Part shown: piece after piece, positions 7,187-15,840 of the stretch
Layout of the letters: each line of letters opens with the position of its first letter
How positions within the stretch are numbered: position 1 is the first letter of the stretch
Position numbers and translations under genes: made by a program
Source of the DNA: Oscillospiraceae bacterium Marseille-Q3528
GTDB lineage: Bacteria; Bacillota; Clostridia; Lachnospirales; Lachnospiraceae
Assembly (NCBI GenBank): GCA_018223385.1
Contig: JAGTTR010000013.1
Coordinates: 1 to 64,000 of the forward strand
Direction: 5' to 3'
DNA length: 64,000 nucleotides
The notes under the pieces: generated by a model
What the model was told of the DNA's origin: nothing
Database searches by the model: none
Seen by the model: only the letters and a program-made list of their open reading frames with translations

Positions 7187-8794
7187 CTACCACACGGCGA
7201 CACAGCCGTCCGCTCTGGGCTCACAGCCGCCCACATACACACCATTGTCGTTGCGGATGATGATCTGCCCGCGTCCCATGGACGCCCCCACCGGCGCTAC
7301 CTCCACAATGTGCCCCAGCTGCCGCAGTGCTTTTACCACATCCTCATCGAATCCGGCCTCCACTTCCACGCGCAGGTCGTTTTTCCACTGCCAGCGGGGC
7401 GCATTCAGCGCCTCCTGGGGATTCATATGGAAATCGATCATGTTCATCAGTGCCTGTACATGTCCCTGGGCCTGCATGAACGCGCCCGTCACGCCAAAAG
7501 CCCCCACAGCCTGTTCGTCCTTGGTCAGGAAGCCCGGAATGATGGTGTGATAAGGCCGTTTTCCCGGTGCCAGATAGTTGGGGCAGGACTGATCAAGGCT
7601 GAAATTGCAGCCACGATCCTGGAGATTGATGCCCGTTCCCGGAACCACGATACCGGAACCAAAATCCTCGTAGTTGCTCTGGATCAGACTCACCATCGTG
7701 CCTTCCTCGTCCGCTGCACACAGATGCACGGTACCGCCGCTGTACGGGTTGCCGTAAGCAGGCACCACCGCCCGGTCACCGATCAGGGATGCCCGCTGTT
7801 TCAGGTAAGTCTCAGATACCATCTCCTCCACCGGGATTTCCGCATAATCAGGGTCTGCAATATAACGCTGTCCATCCGCAAAGGCCAGCTTCAGCGCCTC
7901 GATCTGCTGATGGATCGTCCGTACATCATCATGTCCCACCGGCGTGGTCTGTTCCAGCATGCCCAGCGCCATCAGCGCCACCAGGCCCTGACCATTGGGC
8001 GGCAGCTCCCACACATCGTAGCCCCGGTAGGATACGCATACCGGATCTACCCAGTGGGGCCGGTAGCTTTCCAGATCTTTTTTGCGAAGAAGGCCGCCCG
8101 TTTTCTGAGAAAAAGCGTCGATCTTGTCTGCCAGCGTCCAGTGATAGAAGGACAGGCCTCTGCTTTCCGCAATGGATTCCAGTGTGTTGGCGATATCCTC
8201 GGAGCCCCAGATCTCGCCTGCCTCCGGCGTCCTTCCATTCTTTGTAAATACCCGGAACCACTCTTTGAACTCTTCCCGGTCTGCGTAGGGCGCCATTTTC
8301 TCTCCGGCTTCCCGCCAGCAGGCCGCCGTCACCGACTCCACCGGGAATCCACGGCGGGCACAGTTGATGGCCGGATCAAAGTCTTCCCGCAGGCTCAATC
8401 TGCCAAACCGCTCGTTCAGCTCTGCCCAGGCCGCGGGAACGCCCGGTACCGTCACCGGCAGCCACCCGCGCTCCGGCATTTTGTCAAAGCCCTGCTCCCG
8501 CACAACATCCGCGGACAAAAGCGCCGGTGCCGGACCGCTGGCATTGAGTGCATACAGGCGTCCGTTCCGCCACACCTGTACAAAACAGTCCCCGCCGATG
8601 CCGTTGGAGGTTGGCTCTGTCACTACCAGGCAGGCCGCCGCCGCAATGGCCGCGTCCACCGCGTTGCCGCCTCTTTTCAAAATACTGATTCCAGCCTGCG
8701 CAGCCAATGGCTGTGAGGCGCTTACCATTCCTCTTCGCCCGTATACCGGATTTCTCATCACCGGATACCGGACACCGCCCATATGAAACTCCAT
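7187..8794 (-). CDS. Gamma-glutamyltransferase family protein
   Basis: A 535-residue N-terminal-nucleophile hydrolase that cleaves gamma-glutamyl bonds, as in glutathione and gamma-glutamyl peptides. The proenzyme layout is clear: GGNAVDAAIAAAACLVVTEP and SNGIGGDCF in the large subunit, and YSGGTVHLCAADEEG with Thr355 as the expected autoprocessing site and nucleophile. PNYLAPGKRPYHTIIPGF follows in the small subunit. There is no signal peptide, as in YwrD-type cytoplasmic members. It lies convergent to the transporter operon and may release glutamate from imported conjugates, but a link to the transporter is inference. Confidence 0.9.
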   Translation of the reverse strand: MEFHMGGVRYPVMRNPVYGRRGMVSASQPLAAQAGISILKRGGNAVDAAIAAAACLVVTEPTSNGIGGDCFVQVWRNGRLYALNASGPAPALLSADVVREQGFDKMPERGWLPVTVPGVPAAWAELNERFGRLSLREDFDPAINCARRGFPVESVTAACWREAGEKMAPYADREEFKEWFRVFTKNGRTPEAGEIWGSEDIANTLESIAESRGLSFYHWTLADKIDAFSQKTGGLLRKKDLESYRPHWVDPVCVSYRGYDVWELPPNGQGLVALMALGMLEQTTPVGHDDVRTIHQQIEALKLAFADGQRYIADPDYAEIPVEEMVSETYLKQRASLIGDRAVVPAYGNPYSGGTVHLCAADEEGTMVSLIQSNYEDFGSGIVVPGTGINLQDRGCNFSLDQSCPNYLAPGKRPYHTIIPGFLTKDEQAVGAFGVTGAFMQAQGHVQALMNMIDFHMNPQEALNAPRWQWKNDLRVEVEAGFDEDVVKALRQLGHIVEVAPVGASMGRGQIIIRNDNGVYVGGCEPRADGCVAVW

Positions 8795-8967
8795 AGATTC
8801 CCTCTTTTCACAAAATAATTTTCATAAAATAGTTTCCACAAAACGAATCACATTCATGATAGCACCTGCGCAAGCCCCATGTCAACGTGCACACTTTTCA
8901 TACACCTTTTTGTGTATGTTTATACACAAAGCAAAGTATATCTATCAATAATCCTCCGCTTTTCTTC

Positions 8968-8996
8968 TTGACAATATAGTAAAATAGGCTTATTCT
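8968..8996 (+). promoter_or_regulatory. Promoter of the permease-ATPase operon
   Basis: TTGACA (8968-8973), 17 bases, TATTCT (8991-8996), 67 bases before the permease ATG. Just upstream (8899-8918) CATACAC and GTGTATG form a small dyad that could bind a regulator. Confidence 0.65.
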
Positions 8997-9062
8997 TTAT
9001 AGCATAGATTTTACATGATATTAATTTGAATGCATAATTATAAGAACCTGGAGGTTGGCATT

Positions 9063-9728
9063 ATGAATCTTGATTTCAGTATTATCCCCAAATATACCGG
9101 ATACCTGCTGACGGCCACAGGCGTCACCATCAAGGTCACGCTGCTGGCGCTGGTATTCGGATTTCTTCTGGCCGTACCGCTGGCTTTCATGAAGATTTCC
9201 CATCACAAAGTCCTGCAATTCATTACTTCTTTTTATACATCGATTTTCCGAGGCGTGCCGCTGCTGGTACAGATCATGCTCGTATACTTCGGCGTGCCGC
9301 AGCTGCTGCTGCACAATCTGACCCCGCTGCAGGCCAGCACCATCGCGCTGTCGCTGAACTCCGCCGCTTATCTGTCCGAGACGCTGCGAGGCGGTATCAT
9401 GGCAGTGGATTACGGCCAGCGGGAGGCAGCTCTGGCGCTGGGTGTGTCGAATCCCTCCGTCATGCTGGATATCGTCATGCCGCAGGCACTCAAAAGTACC
9501 CTGCCGGGCCTCGTCAATGAGATGATCAACCTGCTGAAAAACACCTCTCTCGTATCCTGTATCAGTCTGGTGGATCTGCTCCGTGCGGCGCAGATGATCA
9601 TTTCCAAATCTTACCGCGCATTTGAGCCGCTGCTTACCGTGGCGATCATTTATTACATACTGGTCGGCATCCTTGCCATTATTTCCAGACGGGTAGAAAG
9701 GTGGGTAAACATCAGTGATCGACGTTAA
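9063..9728 (+). CDS. Amino acid ABC transporter permease
   Basis: A 221-residue membrane protein of the HisM/GlnP group that forms the import pore. Several membrane helices are visible and the family signature is intact ([30 protein letters not shown] ahead of the EAA loop region). The ATG at 9063 is chosen because TGGAGGT lies upstream; the frame is open from 9030 but without a ribosome site there. It overlaps the ATPase gene by 14 bases, indicating translational coupling. The matching binding protein is most likely the one at 3709-4584, since no other is adjacent. Confidence 0.92.
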   Translation: MNLDFSIIPKYTGYLLTATGVTIKVTLLALVFGFLLAVPLAFMKISHHKVLQFITSFYTSIFRGVPLLVQIMLVYFGVPQLLLHNLTPLQASTIALSLNSAAYLSETLRGGIMAVDYGQREAALALGVSNPSVMLDIVMPQALKSTLPGLVNEMINLLKNTSLVSCISLVDLLRAAQMIISKSYRAFEPLLTVAIIYYILVGILAIISRRVERWVNISDRR

Positions 9729-10437
9729 ACATTTATATAAGAATTTCGGATCTCTGGAAGTGCTGAAGGACGTCAGCCTTCACGTAGACCGGGGACAGGT
9801 CGTTGCCATCATCGGCCCTTCCGGTTCCGGTAAATCCACGCTGCTGCGCAGCATCAACCTTCTGGAGACGCCCACCAGCGGCGAGATCTGGGTGGACGGC
9901 ACCTGCATCACAGAGAAAGGGCAGAACATCCGGGCGATCCGACAGAAGGTAGGCATGGTGTTCCAGCATTTCAACCTGTTCGCCCACATGACCGTCCTGA
10001 AAAACATGATCTACGCGCCGGTAAAAACAAAGAAGCTGACGAAAGAACAGGCTACGGAGAAAGCCATGCAGCTGCTGGCCCGTGTCGGCCTTGCCGAGAA
10101 AGCCAACGTTTATCCGGTCACCCTTTCCGGCGGACAGAAACAGCGTGTGGCCATCGCCCGCGCCCTGGCCATGGATCCCGAGGTCATTCTCTTCGACGAG
10201 CCCACCTCTGCCCTTGACCCGGAAATGGTCACCGAGGTACTGGACGTTATCAAAGAGCTGGCCCAGACCGGCATCACCATGCTGCTGGTTACTCACGAGA
10301 TGGGATTTGCCAGAGAAGTCGCCGACCGGATCATCTTCATGGACAACGGTACGATCCTGGAGGATGCGCCGCCGGCAGAATTCTTCGCCGCACCCAAGAC
10401 CGCGCGTGCGCAGGAATTTTTGAAAAAAATGTTATAA
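9715..10437 (+). CDS. Amino acid ABC transporter ATP-binding protein
   Basis: A 240-residue cytoplasmic ATPase of the HisP/GlnQ type. Walker A is GPSGSGKST, the signature is [15 protein letters not shown], Walker B is [14 protein letters not shown], and the switch His follows in [10 protein letters not shown]. It starts with GTG inside the end of the permease gene. It powers the importer made with the gene before it. Full length and intact. Confidence 0.95.
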   Translation: MIDVKHLYKNFGSLEVLKDVSLHVDRGQVVAIIGPSGSGKSTLLRSINLLETPTSGEIWVDGTCITEKGQNIRAIRQKVGMVFQHFNLFAHMTVLKNMIYAPVKTKKLTKEQATEKAMQLLARVGLAEKANVYPVTLSGGQKQRVAIARALAMDPEVILFDEPTSALDPEMVTEVLDVIKELAQTGITMLLVTHEMGFAREVADRIIFMDNGTILEDAPPAEFFAAPKTARAQEFLKKML

Positions 10438-10527
10438 ATATGTTATCAATAAGCCGTGCACTAATGCGACAGAAACGGACGCTCGAGCTTGCTTGCAGGC
10501 AGATGGCTATGGCAGCGGATGTATAGG

Positions 10528-10669
10528 GCGCATGCCCTACAGCGAGAACCCGCGATGCGATAGCAGCGCACAAGGGTTCGAGATGGCACGGCGTGGCAGA
10601 TAACGCGCATGCCCTACAGCGAGAACCCGCGATGCGTCAGCAGCGCAGAAGGGTTCGAGATGGCACGGC
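10528..10669. repeat. Two tandem 65-bp REP-like palindromic repeats
   Basis: Units 10528-10592 and 10605-10669 differ at three positions. Each contains GAACCC...GGGTTC arms around GCGATGCG...GCAGCGC, so each can fold into a stem-loop. They fill the gap between the ATPase gene and the second amidinotransferase gene. They could act as an mRNA-stabilising or partial termination element; no coding frame is evident. Confidence 0.8.
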
Positions 10670-10707
10670 AGATATTTAATTAATAATGGATACGAAGGAG
10701 AAGTAAA

Positions 10708-11709
10708 ATGGGAATCAAAAGTACAGAAGATTATCATCGCGTATTAAAATATTTTCCTCCCATGGAGGAGCCCTCTTTTGAGAGCGAAGAAATGATGGAG
10801 TTCGTCTGGGGCAGACGCTGGGGCTGCAACAGCGAGGTAGGCCGCCTGAAAACCGTTCTGATGCGCCGCCCGGATCACGAAATGGATGTCATCACCATGG
10901 ACAAATGGGATGATGAGATTGGTGCCATCATGGGCGAAAATCACTCCTGGTACTGGCGCTGCGACCGCCAGCCCAATCTGGCTCGCATGCAGGAGCAGCA
11001 TGACAATTACACCAACATCCTTCGAAAAGAAGGCGTCGAGGTAATCTATCTGGAGGACGTGCCGCTGGATCACGGCACCCAGTATATCAACACCCGTGAC
11101 ATGGGCATCGCCGTTCCCGGCGGCCTCATCATCAGCCGTATGGCACCGAAAATGCGCCGCGGCGAGGAATATGTGCTGACAAAAAATGTGGCCGCACACG
11201 GCGTTCCAATCCTGCGTACCATCAACGGTACCGGCACACTGGAGGGCGGCAACTTCGCCATCATCGATCCGAAACACGCAGCCATCGGCTACTCCCAGCG
11301 TACCAACATGGAAGGAATCCGGCAGGTAAAAGAAATTCTGGAGCCCCTGGGCATGGAAGTCATCGTTGTGCCTATGACCGGCTACGCCCTGCACATCGAC
11401 GGCGCTTTCACCATGGTAGACGTGGACAAAGCACTGGTCAATGTCACCAAGCTTCCGTACTTCTTCCTGCAGAAGTTAAAAGAGCTGGGCATCGAGATGA
11501 TCGACGTACATCCTGACGACGACTGGTTCTCCTGCAACTGCCTACAGTTAAGACCCGGCAAGATCATGATGTGCACCGGCACCGACCGCACCGTAGAGCG
11601 GCTCACCGCCCGCGGCATCGAAGTTATCCAGATCCCCTATGATGAGATCATGAACGGCGGCGGCGGATTGCACTGCACCACCCTGCCGCTGGAGAGAGAA
11701 TATCTGTAA
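10708..11709 (+). CDS. Amidinotransferase / arginine deiminase-superfamily enzyme (copy B)
   Basis: A 333-residue paralogue of the enzyme at 2602-3549. It shares the N-terminal WGCNSEVGRLKTVLMRRPD strand, the HxxxTNILRKEGVEV region, LEGGNFAIID (where copy A has FEGA), the catalytic His in LHIDGAF, and the Cys nucleophile in LHCTT (Cys323). AAGGAG lies 8 bases before the ATG. It follows the transporter permease-ATPase pair across a repeat region and may be read through from them. The intact EGGN motif and longer C-terminus suggest a different substrate or reaction from copy A. Deiminase, dihydrolase and amidinotransferase activities cannot be separated by eye. Confidence 0.8.
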   Translation: MGIKSTEDYHRVLKYFPPMEEPSFESEEMMEFVWGRRWGCNSEVGRLKTVLMRRPDHEMDVITMDKWDDEIGAIMGENHSWYWRCDRQPNLARMQEQHDNYTNILRKEGVEVIYLEDVPLDHGTQYINTRDMGIAVPGGLIISRMAPKMRRGEEYVLTKNVAAHGVPILRTINGTGTLEGGNFAIIDPKHAAIGYSQRTNMEGIRQVKEILEPLGMEVIVVPMTGYALHIDGAFTMVDVDKALVNVTKLPYFFLQKLKELGIEMIDVHPDDDWFSCNCLQLRPGKIMMCTGTDRTVERLTARGIEVIQIPYDEIMNGGGGLHCTTLPLEREYL

Positions 11710-11730
11710 CCAGTTCAGTCAAACGCTCTT

Positions 11731-11769
11731 TGTAGCTGAACGCCGTGCTTGCACGGAAGGGCAGCTACA
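11731..11769. repeat. Palindromic hairpin downstream of amidinotransferase B
   Basis: The outer arms are TGTAGCTG/CAGCTACA and the inner arms CCGTGC/GCACGG with a TT loop. There is no T-run, so it is not a standard terminator. CCAGTTCAG just upstream (11710-11718) is shared with the 46.2 kb element. Confidence 0.5.
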
Positions 11770-11820
11770 GGAGCGGATGAACGGTGCGCCCCATGATGAG
11801 CAGAAATAAAACATAATCAT

Positions 11821-12400
11821 TTAAAACAATCCCGCAATAATCTCCACGCACTTCTCCAATCCTAACACGCCGCTGTTCAGCGTCAGGTGATAATTCTGCG
11901 CATGCCCCCACTTCATGTCCGTATAGAAACGATGATAAGCCGCCCGGCGTTTATCCTTATCCCGCAGCCGTTCTTCCGGCGACTGCTCCCGTTCCCCGTA
12001 TACCTTGACGATGCGTTCCTCACGGAATGCCATATCCGCATGGATGAATACCTTCAGGCAATCTGCCTTGTCCCGCAAAATATAGTCTGCGCAGCGTCCC
12101 ACGATGACACAGGGGCCTTTTTCAGCCAGTTCTGTGATGATCTTGCACTGATGCTCCCAGAGAATGTCCTCATTGGTCGGGCCAAACATGCGATTGGAAA
12201 AAGCCGCCGACAGGAAACCGCCGGGGGCATATTCCCCGGCCTCCTTTACATAATCCGCGGCAAAACCTGTTTCCTTCACCATCTCCTGAAGCAACTCAGA
12301 ATTATAGCACGGGATTCCCAGCTTTTCTGCTACTTTTTTTTCCGATGGTGCGTCCACCGCTGCCAAATTCGCGGCTGATCGTAATTACTCTGTTTTTCAC
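11821..12400 (-). pseudogene. Cytidylate-kinase-like nucleotide kinase, interrupted by a frameshift in an A8 run
   Basis: Read from the GTG at 12400 (AAAGGAG 8 bases upstream), the minus strand encodes KNRVITISREFGSGGRTIGKK, the exact N-terminus and P-loop of the cytidylate-kinase-like family. The rest (VAEKLGIPCYNSELL ... GRCADYILRD ... ending IIAGLF) continues only in another frame. The two frames meet in a run of eight A (plus-strand T at 12334-12341), and seven would restore a single reading frame of about 193 residues. Downstream codons include the lid-like RDKDKRR and the HAQNYHLTLNSG motif, all intact. It may be a recent frameshift, a sequencing error, or a slippage site. The role of this family is not established in vivo. 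Confidence 0.8.
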
Positions 12401-12486
12401 TTGTTTTCTCCTTTCAAAGTCCCGGCTCCATACTATTTTAAAAAAATTCACGGTTGATCTGTTGTATCAAAACGTATTGCTCCATA

Positions 12487-13911
12487 TCAGAAAGCCTGCT
12501 GCCGGCATACTTCTTCCGGCACGCTTTCCCTTAACTCCTGATAGGTTTTGCGGATGATCACCAGTGAAATCACAAAGGTCAGCACATCCGACACCGGCAT
12601 GGAGTACAGCACACCGTCCAGTCCGAAGAATTTCGGCAGCAGCAGTGCAAATCCCACACCGAACACTACTTCACGGAACATGGACAGCATGGTGGAGGAA
12701 AGCGCTTTTCCAACCGCCTGCAGGAAAATAAAGCATGCCTTGTTGACACATGCCAGCACCATCATACACAGATATACCCGGAACGCTTTGACTGCGAAAT
12801 CCGTATAATAGGCGCTTTCGTTTTTTGCACCGAAAATGGCAATGAGCTGATGGGGAAATCCTTCCGCCAGGATCAGGGCCACCGCACCCACCAGTGCCTC
12901 GGCGGCCAGCAGTCTGGTAAACAATTCCCGTACGCGCAGCTTTTTTTCCGCTCCCATATTATAGCCCACAATGGGAATGCAGCCTGCCGCCATACCAACC
13001 ACAATGGAAATGACGATCTGGAAAAATTTCATAACGATGCCCACCACGGCCATGGGAATCTGCGCATACTGCTCCTGCCCGAAAACCACATCCAGCGCGC
13101 CATATTTTCGAAGCATATTGTTGATGGCCGCCATGGCTGCCACCAGGCTGATCTGGGATAAAAAGCTGGTAATGCCCAGCGTTAGCATCCGTCCGCACAG
13201 TTTTCCATTGAGCGCAAAATCCCTTCTTGTCGGGCGAATGATCCGCATATGCTGCAAATACCAGATCGCCAGGACGGCAGTTACCACCTGTCCCAGTACC
13301 GTTGCCACCGCAGCGCCCATCATCCCCCATTTACACACAAAGATAAAAATCGGATCCAGGATGATATTGATGACGGCGCCCGCCAGCGTAGAAATCATCG
13401 CAAATTTCGGATTGCCGTCCGCCCGGATGACAGGGTTCATGGCCTGCCCGAACATGTAGAACGGAATGCCCAGCGTAATGTAGAAGAAATACTCCTGCGA
13501 GTGGTGAAAGGTTTCCGCGTTGACTGTGCCGCCAAACATAGCAATGATGCTGTTTGCAAAAATAAGATATCCTGCGGTCAGGACAATACTGCTGACAACG
13601 CTCAGCACCACGGCATTGCCGACGCAGCGCTTTGCCTTGTCCACTTCATTTCTTCCCAGCGCCATGCTGACAAAGGCACAACAGCCGTCTCCCACCATAA
13701 CGGCAATGGCCAGTGCCACCACCGTCAGCGGAAATACAACAGTATTTGCCGCGTTACCGTAAGAACCCAGGTAGCTGGCGTTGGCTATAAAAATCTGGTC
13801 AACGATGTTGTAAAGTGCCCCCACCAACAGTGAGATAATACAGGGAATGGCGTATTGGCGCATCAGCGTTCCAATGTGCTCCTTCCCCAAAAACTGATTT
13901 CCGGTATCCAT
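12487..13911 (-). CDS. MATE family multidrug/cation exporter
   Basis: A 474-residue inner-membrane antiporter of the MATE family, NorM/DinF-like clostridial type, with about twelve helices. MATE features are RQYAIPCIISLLVGALYNIVDQIFIA at the N-terminus, AVMVGDGCCAFVSMALGRNEVDKA, the GIPFYMFGQAMNPVIRADGNPKFAM stretch, and GCIPIVGYNMGA in the second half. The ATG at 13911 with AAAGGTGG upstream is preferred over an open frame to 13962. It exports drugs or metabolites with Na+ or H+ exchange; the substrate is unknown. A second MATE gene lies at 55740-57068. Confidence 0.93.
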   Translation of the reverse strand: MDTGNQFLGKEHIGTLMRQYAIPCIISLLVGALYNIVDQIFIANASYLGSYGNAANTVVFPLTVVALAIAVMVGDGCCAFVSMALGRNEVDKAKRCVGNAVVLSVVSSIVLTAGYLIFANSIIAMFGGTVNAETFHHSQEYFFYITLGIPFYMFGQAMNPVIRADGNPKFAMISTLAGAVINIILDPIFIFVCKWGMMGAAVATVLGQVVTAVLAIWYLQHMRIIRPTRRDFALNGKLCGRMLTLGITSFLSQISLVAAMAAINNMLRKYGALDVVFGQEQYAQIPMAVVGIVMKFFQIVISIVVGMAAGCIPIVGYNMGAEKKLRVRELFTRLLAAEALVGAVALILAEGFPHQLIAIFGAKNESAYYTDFAVKAFRVYLCMMVLACVNKACFIFLQAVGKALSSTMLSMFREVVFGVGFALLLPKFFGLDGVLYSMPVSDVLTFVISLVIIRKTYQELRESVPEEVCRQQAF

Positions 13912-14005
13912 AAAAACCACCTTTCTTTTTCGGGCAGCCGATAAATCAAAAAAAATGCGCAAGCCCCATATCTGGACTTACGCATACCTGCTGCTCGATT
14001 TTAAC

Positions 14006-14058
14006 AAATAAAAACGTGTGACGTCTCTGCAACCGGATTTACGCAGAAACGCCACACG
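14006..14058 (-). terminator. Terminator of the TIM-barrel operon
   Basis: The arms 14015-14030 and 14043-14058 pair over 16 positions with two G-U-type mismatches. On the minus strand they are followed by TTTTTATTTG. It lies just after the last gene of the 21.1-14.1 kb operon. Confidence 0.8.
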
Positions 14059-14117
14059 CTGTAGTTTCATTATAATGGATACCGTTTCAAATTTCAAATG
14101 TGCTTTTTGCACAAATT

Positions 14118-14975
14118 TTACTTTCGAATCAGTTCACATGCATTCGCCCACTGGACAGCCTGCCGCAGTGCCGCATCGGGATCTTTGAAGTACCCGGCGC
14201 CCCACAGGCCCAGCACCAGATCACCGTCGTAATCATGAGCCGCCAGTGCTTCTAACTGTTTTTCCAACACCGCCTGATCACCCGTTCCCGGCACCATATA
14301 GCCCTCGCTGCCATAATCCGAGAAATGTACATAGCCGATCTGGCCGAAAGCTTCATAATACTGTTCCACCGTTTCCTGGTTGTCAGCTGCCATGAAGGTA
14401 TCCAGGCAGGCCGTGATCTGTGTTGATCCCACTGCATCCAGCAATTTTTTCAGATGGGACAGGTCACGCACCAGCAAGGTGGACAGCGGATCCATCTCTT
14501 CCACAGATAACTTCACGCCCAGCGCTGCCGCCTTCTCTGCCAGCCGCCGGATGGCTTCCACAGAACGCGCAAAAGCCTCTTCCTCCGGTGCGTCCACATA
14601 GCCCCAGCCCGGCGCCAGGATCATCCGGTCTGTGCCCAGATCCAGCGTATCCTCCAGATACCGCTCCATAAACTGCATACTGCGCTCCCGCACATAGGCA
14701 ATGGGTGAAGCAATATTAATGGGATACTGACGGCACTGCTCCGGCTGGAAAGCCGTCAGGCGTAAATCTCTGTCTTTTAACATCTGGCGGATGTCCCGGA
14801 TCCGGGCAGCCCGCTCTTCCGGTGTATAATCATCTATGCAGAAATGCGGAGATGCGCCCCACAGTTCCACGCCGTGAAAACCATTGGCTGCGATGGAATC
14901 CAACGCATATTCCAGCGTGTGATGCAGATAGGGGGCAGTCAGGACCGAAACCTGTTCAAAATGCAGCTGCTTCAT
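14118..14975 (-). CDS. Sugar phosphate isomerase/epimerase-like TIM barrel, copy 1 (one metal ligand changed)
   Basis: A 285-residue xylose-isomerase-like TIM barrel (AP endonuclease 2 superfamily), last gene of the operon. GGAGGTG precedes the ATG, and the gene overlaps the stop of copy 2 by 4 bases. The metal-site residues Glu159/160, Asp192 and His217 are present. The fourth ligand, a Glu in copies 2-4, is replaced at LVLGLWG (about residue 256). It also lacks the YGHxxWGDG motif of the other three. So it may bind metal differently or have another role. Epimerase or isomerase activity on a sugar or phosphosugar is inferred from family only. Confidence 0.8.
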   Translation of the reverse strand: MKQLHFEQVSVLTAPYLHHTLEYALDSIAANGFHGVELWGASPHFCIDDYTPEERAARIRDIRQMLKDRDLRLTAFQPEQCRQYPINIASPIAYVRERSMQFMERYLEDTLDLGTDRMILAPGWGYVDAPEEEAFARSVEAIRRLAEKAAALGVKLSVEEMDPLSTLLVRDLSHLKKLLDAVGSTQITACLDTFMAADNQETVEQYYEAFGQIGYVHFSDYGSEGYMVPGTGDQAVLEKQLEALAAHDYDGDLVLGLWGAGYFKDPDAALRQAVQWANACELIRK

Positions 14976-15820
14976 ACGAGTTCACCTCCGTCAAAATGCT
15001 TCCGCAGTGTCTCAATATTGGCCCGGTAATGGGGCTCCGGATCCAACTGATAAGCACCGTTGGCCATTTCCATGGTGATCAGGCCCTTATAATTGTATTT
15101 CCGCATGGCATTTAAGTGGGCATCCAGATCCTGGGTACCGTCTCCCCATTTCATATGGCCGTAGGGTCTGCCATCATTCAGATGCACATGGGCCAGCTTG
15201 TCGCCCAGCACTTCAAAATACTGCTCCATGGTTTCCCCGGCGTAGGCCACCGGCACCGTGTCCACACAGCATTTCAGGTTCGGGGAATCGATCTCCTTCA
15301 CCACGCGGAACTGGTCAAACCGGTTGGTGGCCAGACAGGATTCCCGTTCGTTTAAGTTTTCGTACATGAGCGTGATGCCGTATTTCTCCGCATGGCGAGT
15401 GAGCCGCTCCACGGAATCTTTCCCCCATTTGTAGCCCTCGGACATGGGCCGATCCCAGTACGGACGGCCCGGGCACAGCAGCATCTGCGGGCATTCCAGC
15501 TCCACCGCTGTCTCAATGAACCGCTTGTACTGCTCCACCGTTTTGTTTCGGATATTCGCTTCCGGTGCGGCGATATTTACCGCATATACATTTTCCTCCG
15601 GCATAAGAGAGGCCACGCGAAAGCCTCTCTCCTGCAGCCGTTTATGCATGGCCGGTGCCGGATTCTCTTTCTGATCGTAAAAATGAAAGTGGTGGCTGCA
15701 TCCGTACAGTTCCAGCTGATGAATACCCAGCCGGTCGCAGGAATCCAGAAAATAATCAAAAGAAAAATGCATGTATACCATGTTTGTCACCGCAAGCTGT
15801 GACATAAGCAATTCAGACAT
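14972..15820 (-). CDS. Sugar phosphate isomerase/epimerase-like TIM barrel, copy 2
   Basis: A 282-residue xylose-isomerase-like barrel. The expected metal ligands are Glu154, Asp187, His213 and Glu251 (YENL, CVDT, HVHL, TMEM). The family motif GRPYGHMKWGDG lies near residue 217. GGGGAGG precedes the ATG. It overlaps copy 1 and is separated from copy 3 by 20 bases, so the barrels are co-translated. Copy 2 is clearly diverged from its neighbours, which points to distinct steps or substrates rather than recent duplication. Confidence 0.85.
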   Translation of the reverse strand: MSELLMSQLAVTNMVYMHFSFDYFLDSCDRLGIHQLELYGCSHHFHFYDQKENPAPAMHKRLQERGFRVASLMPEENVYAVNIAAPEANIRNKTVEQYKRFIETAVELECPQMLLCPGRPYWDRPMSEGYKWGKDSVERLTRHAEKYGITLMYENLNERESCLATNRFDQFRVVKEIDSPNLKCCVDTVPVAYAGETMEQYFEVLGDKLAHVHLNDGRPYGHMKWGDGTQDLDAHLNAMRKYNYKGLITMEMANGAYQLDPEPHYRANIETLRKHFDGGELV

Positions 15821-15840
15821 TTTATCCTCCCCGGGATGTG

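Noticed and set aside
10528..10669. Possible short CRISPR array
   Set aside because: There are only two units, each palindromic and 65 bp long, with a 12-bp gap that is not spacer-like, and no cas genes.
2602..11709. Arginine deiminase (arc) energy pathway
   Set aside because: No ornithine transcarbamylase, carbamate kinase or arginine/ornithine antiporter gene lies in the window, and both enzymes differ from canonical ADI in length and motifs.
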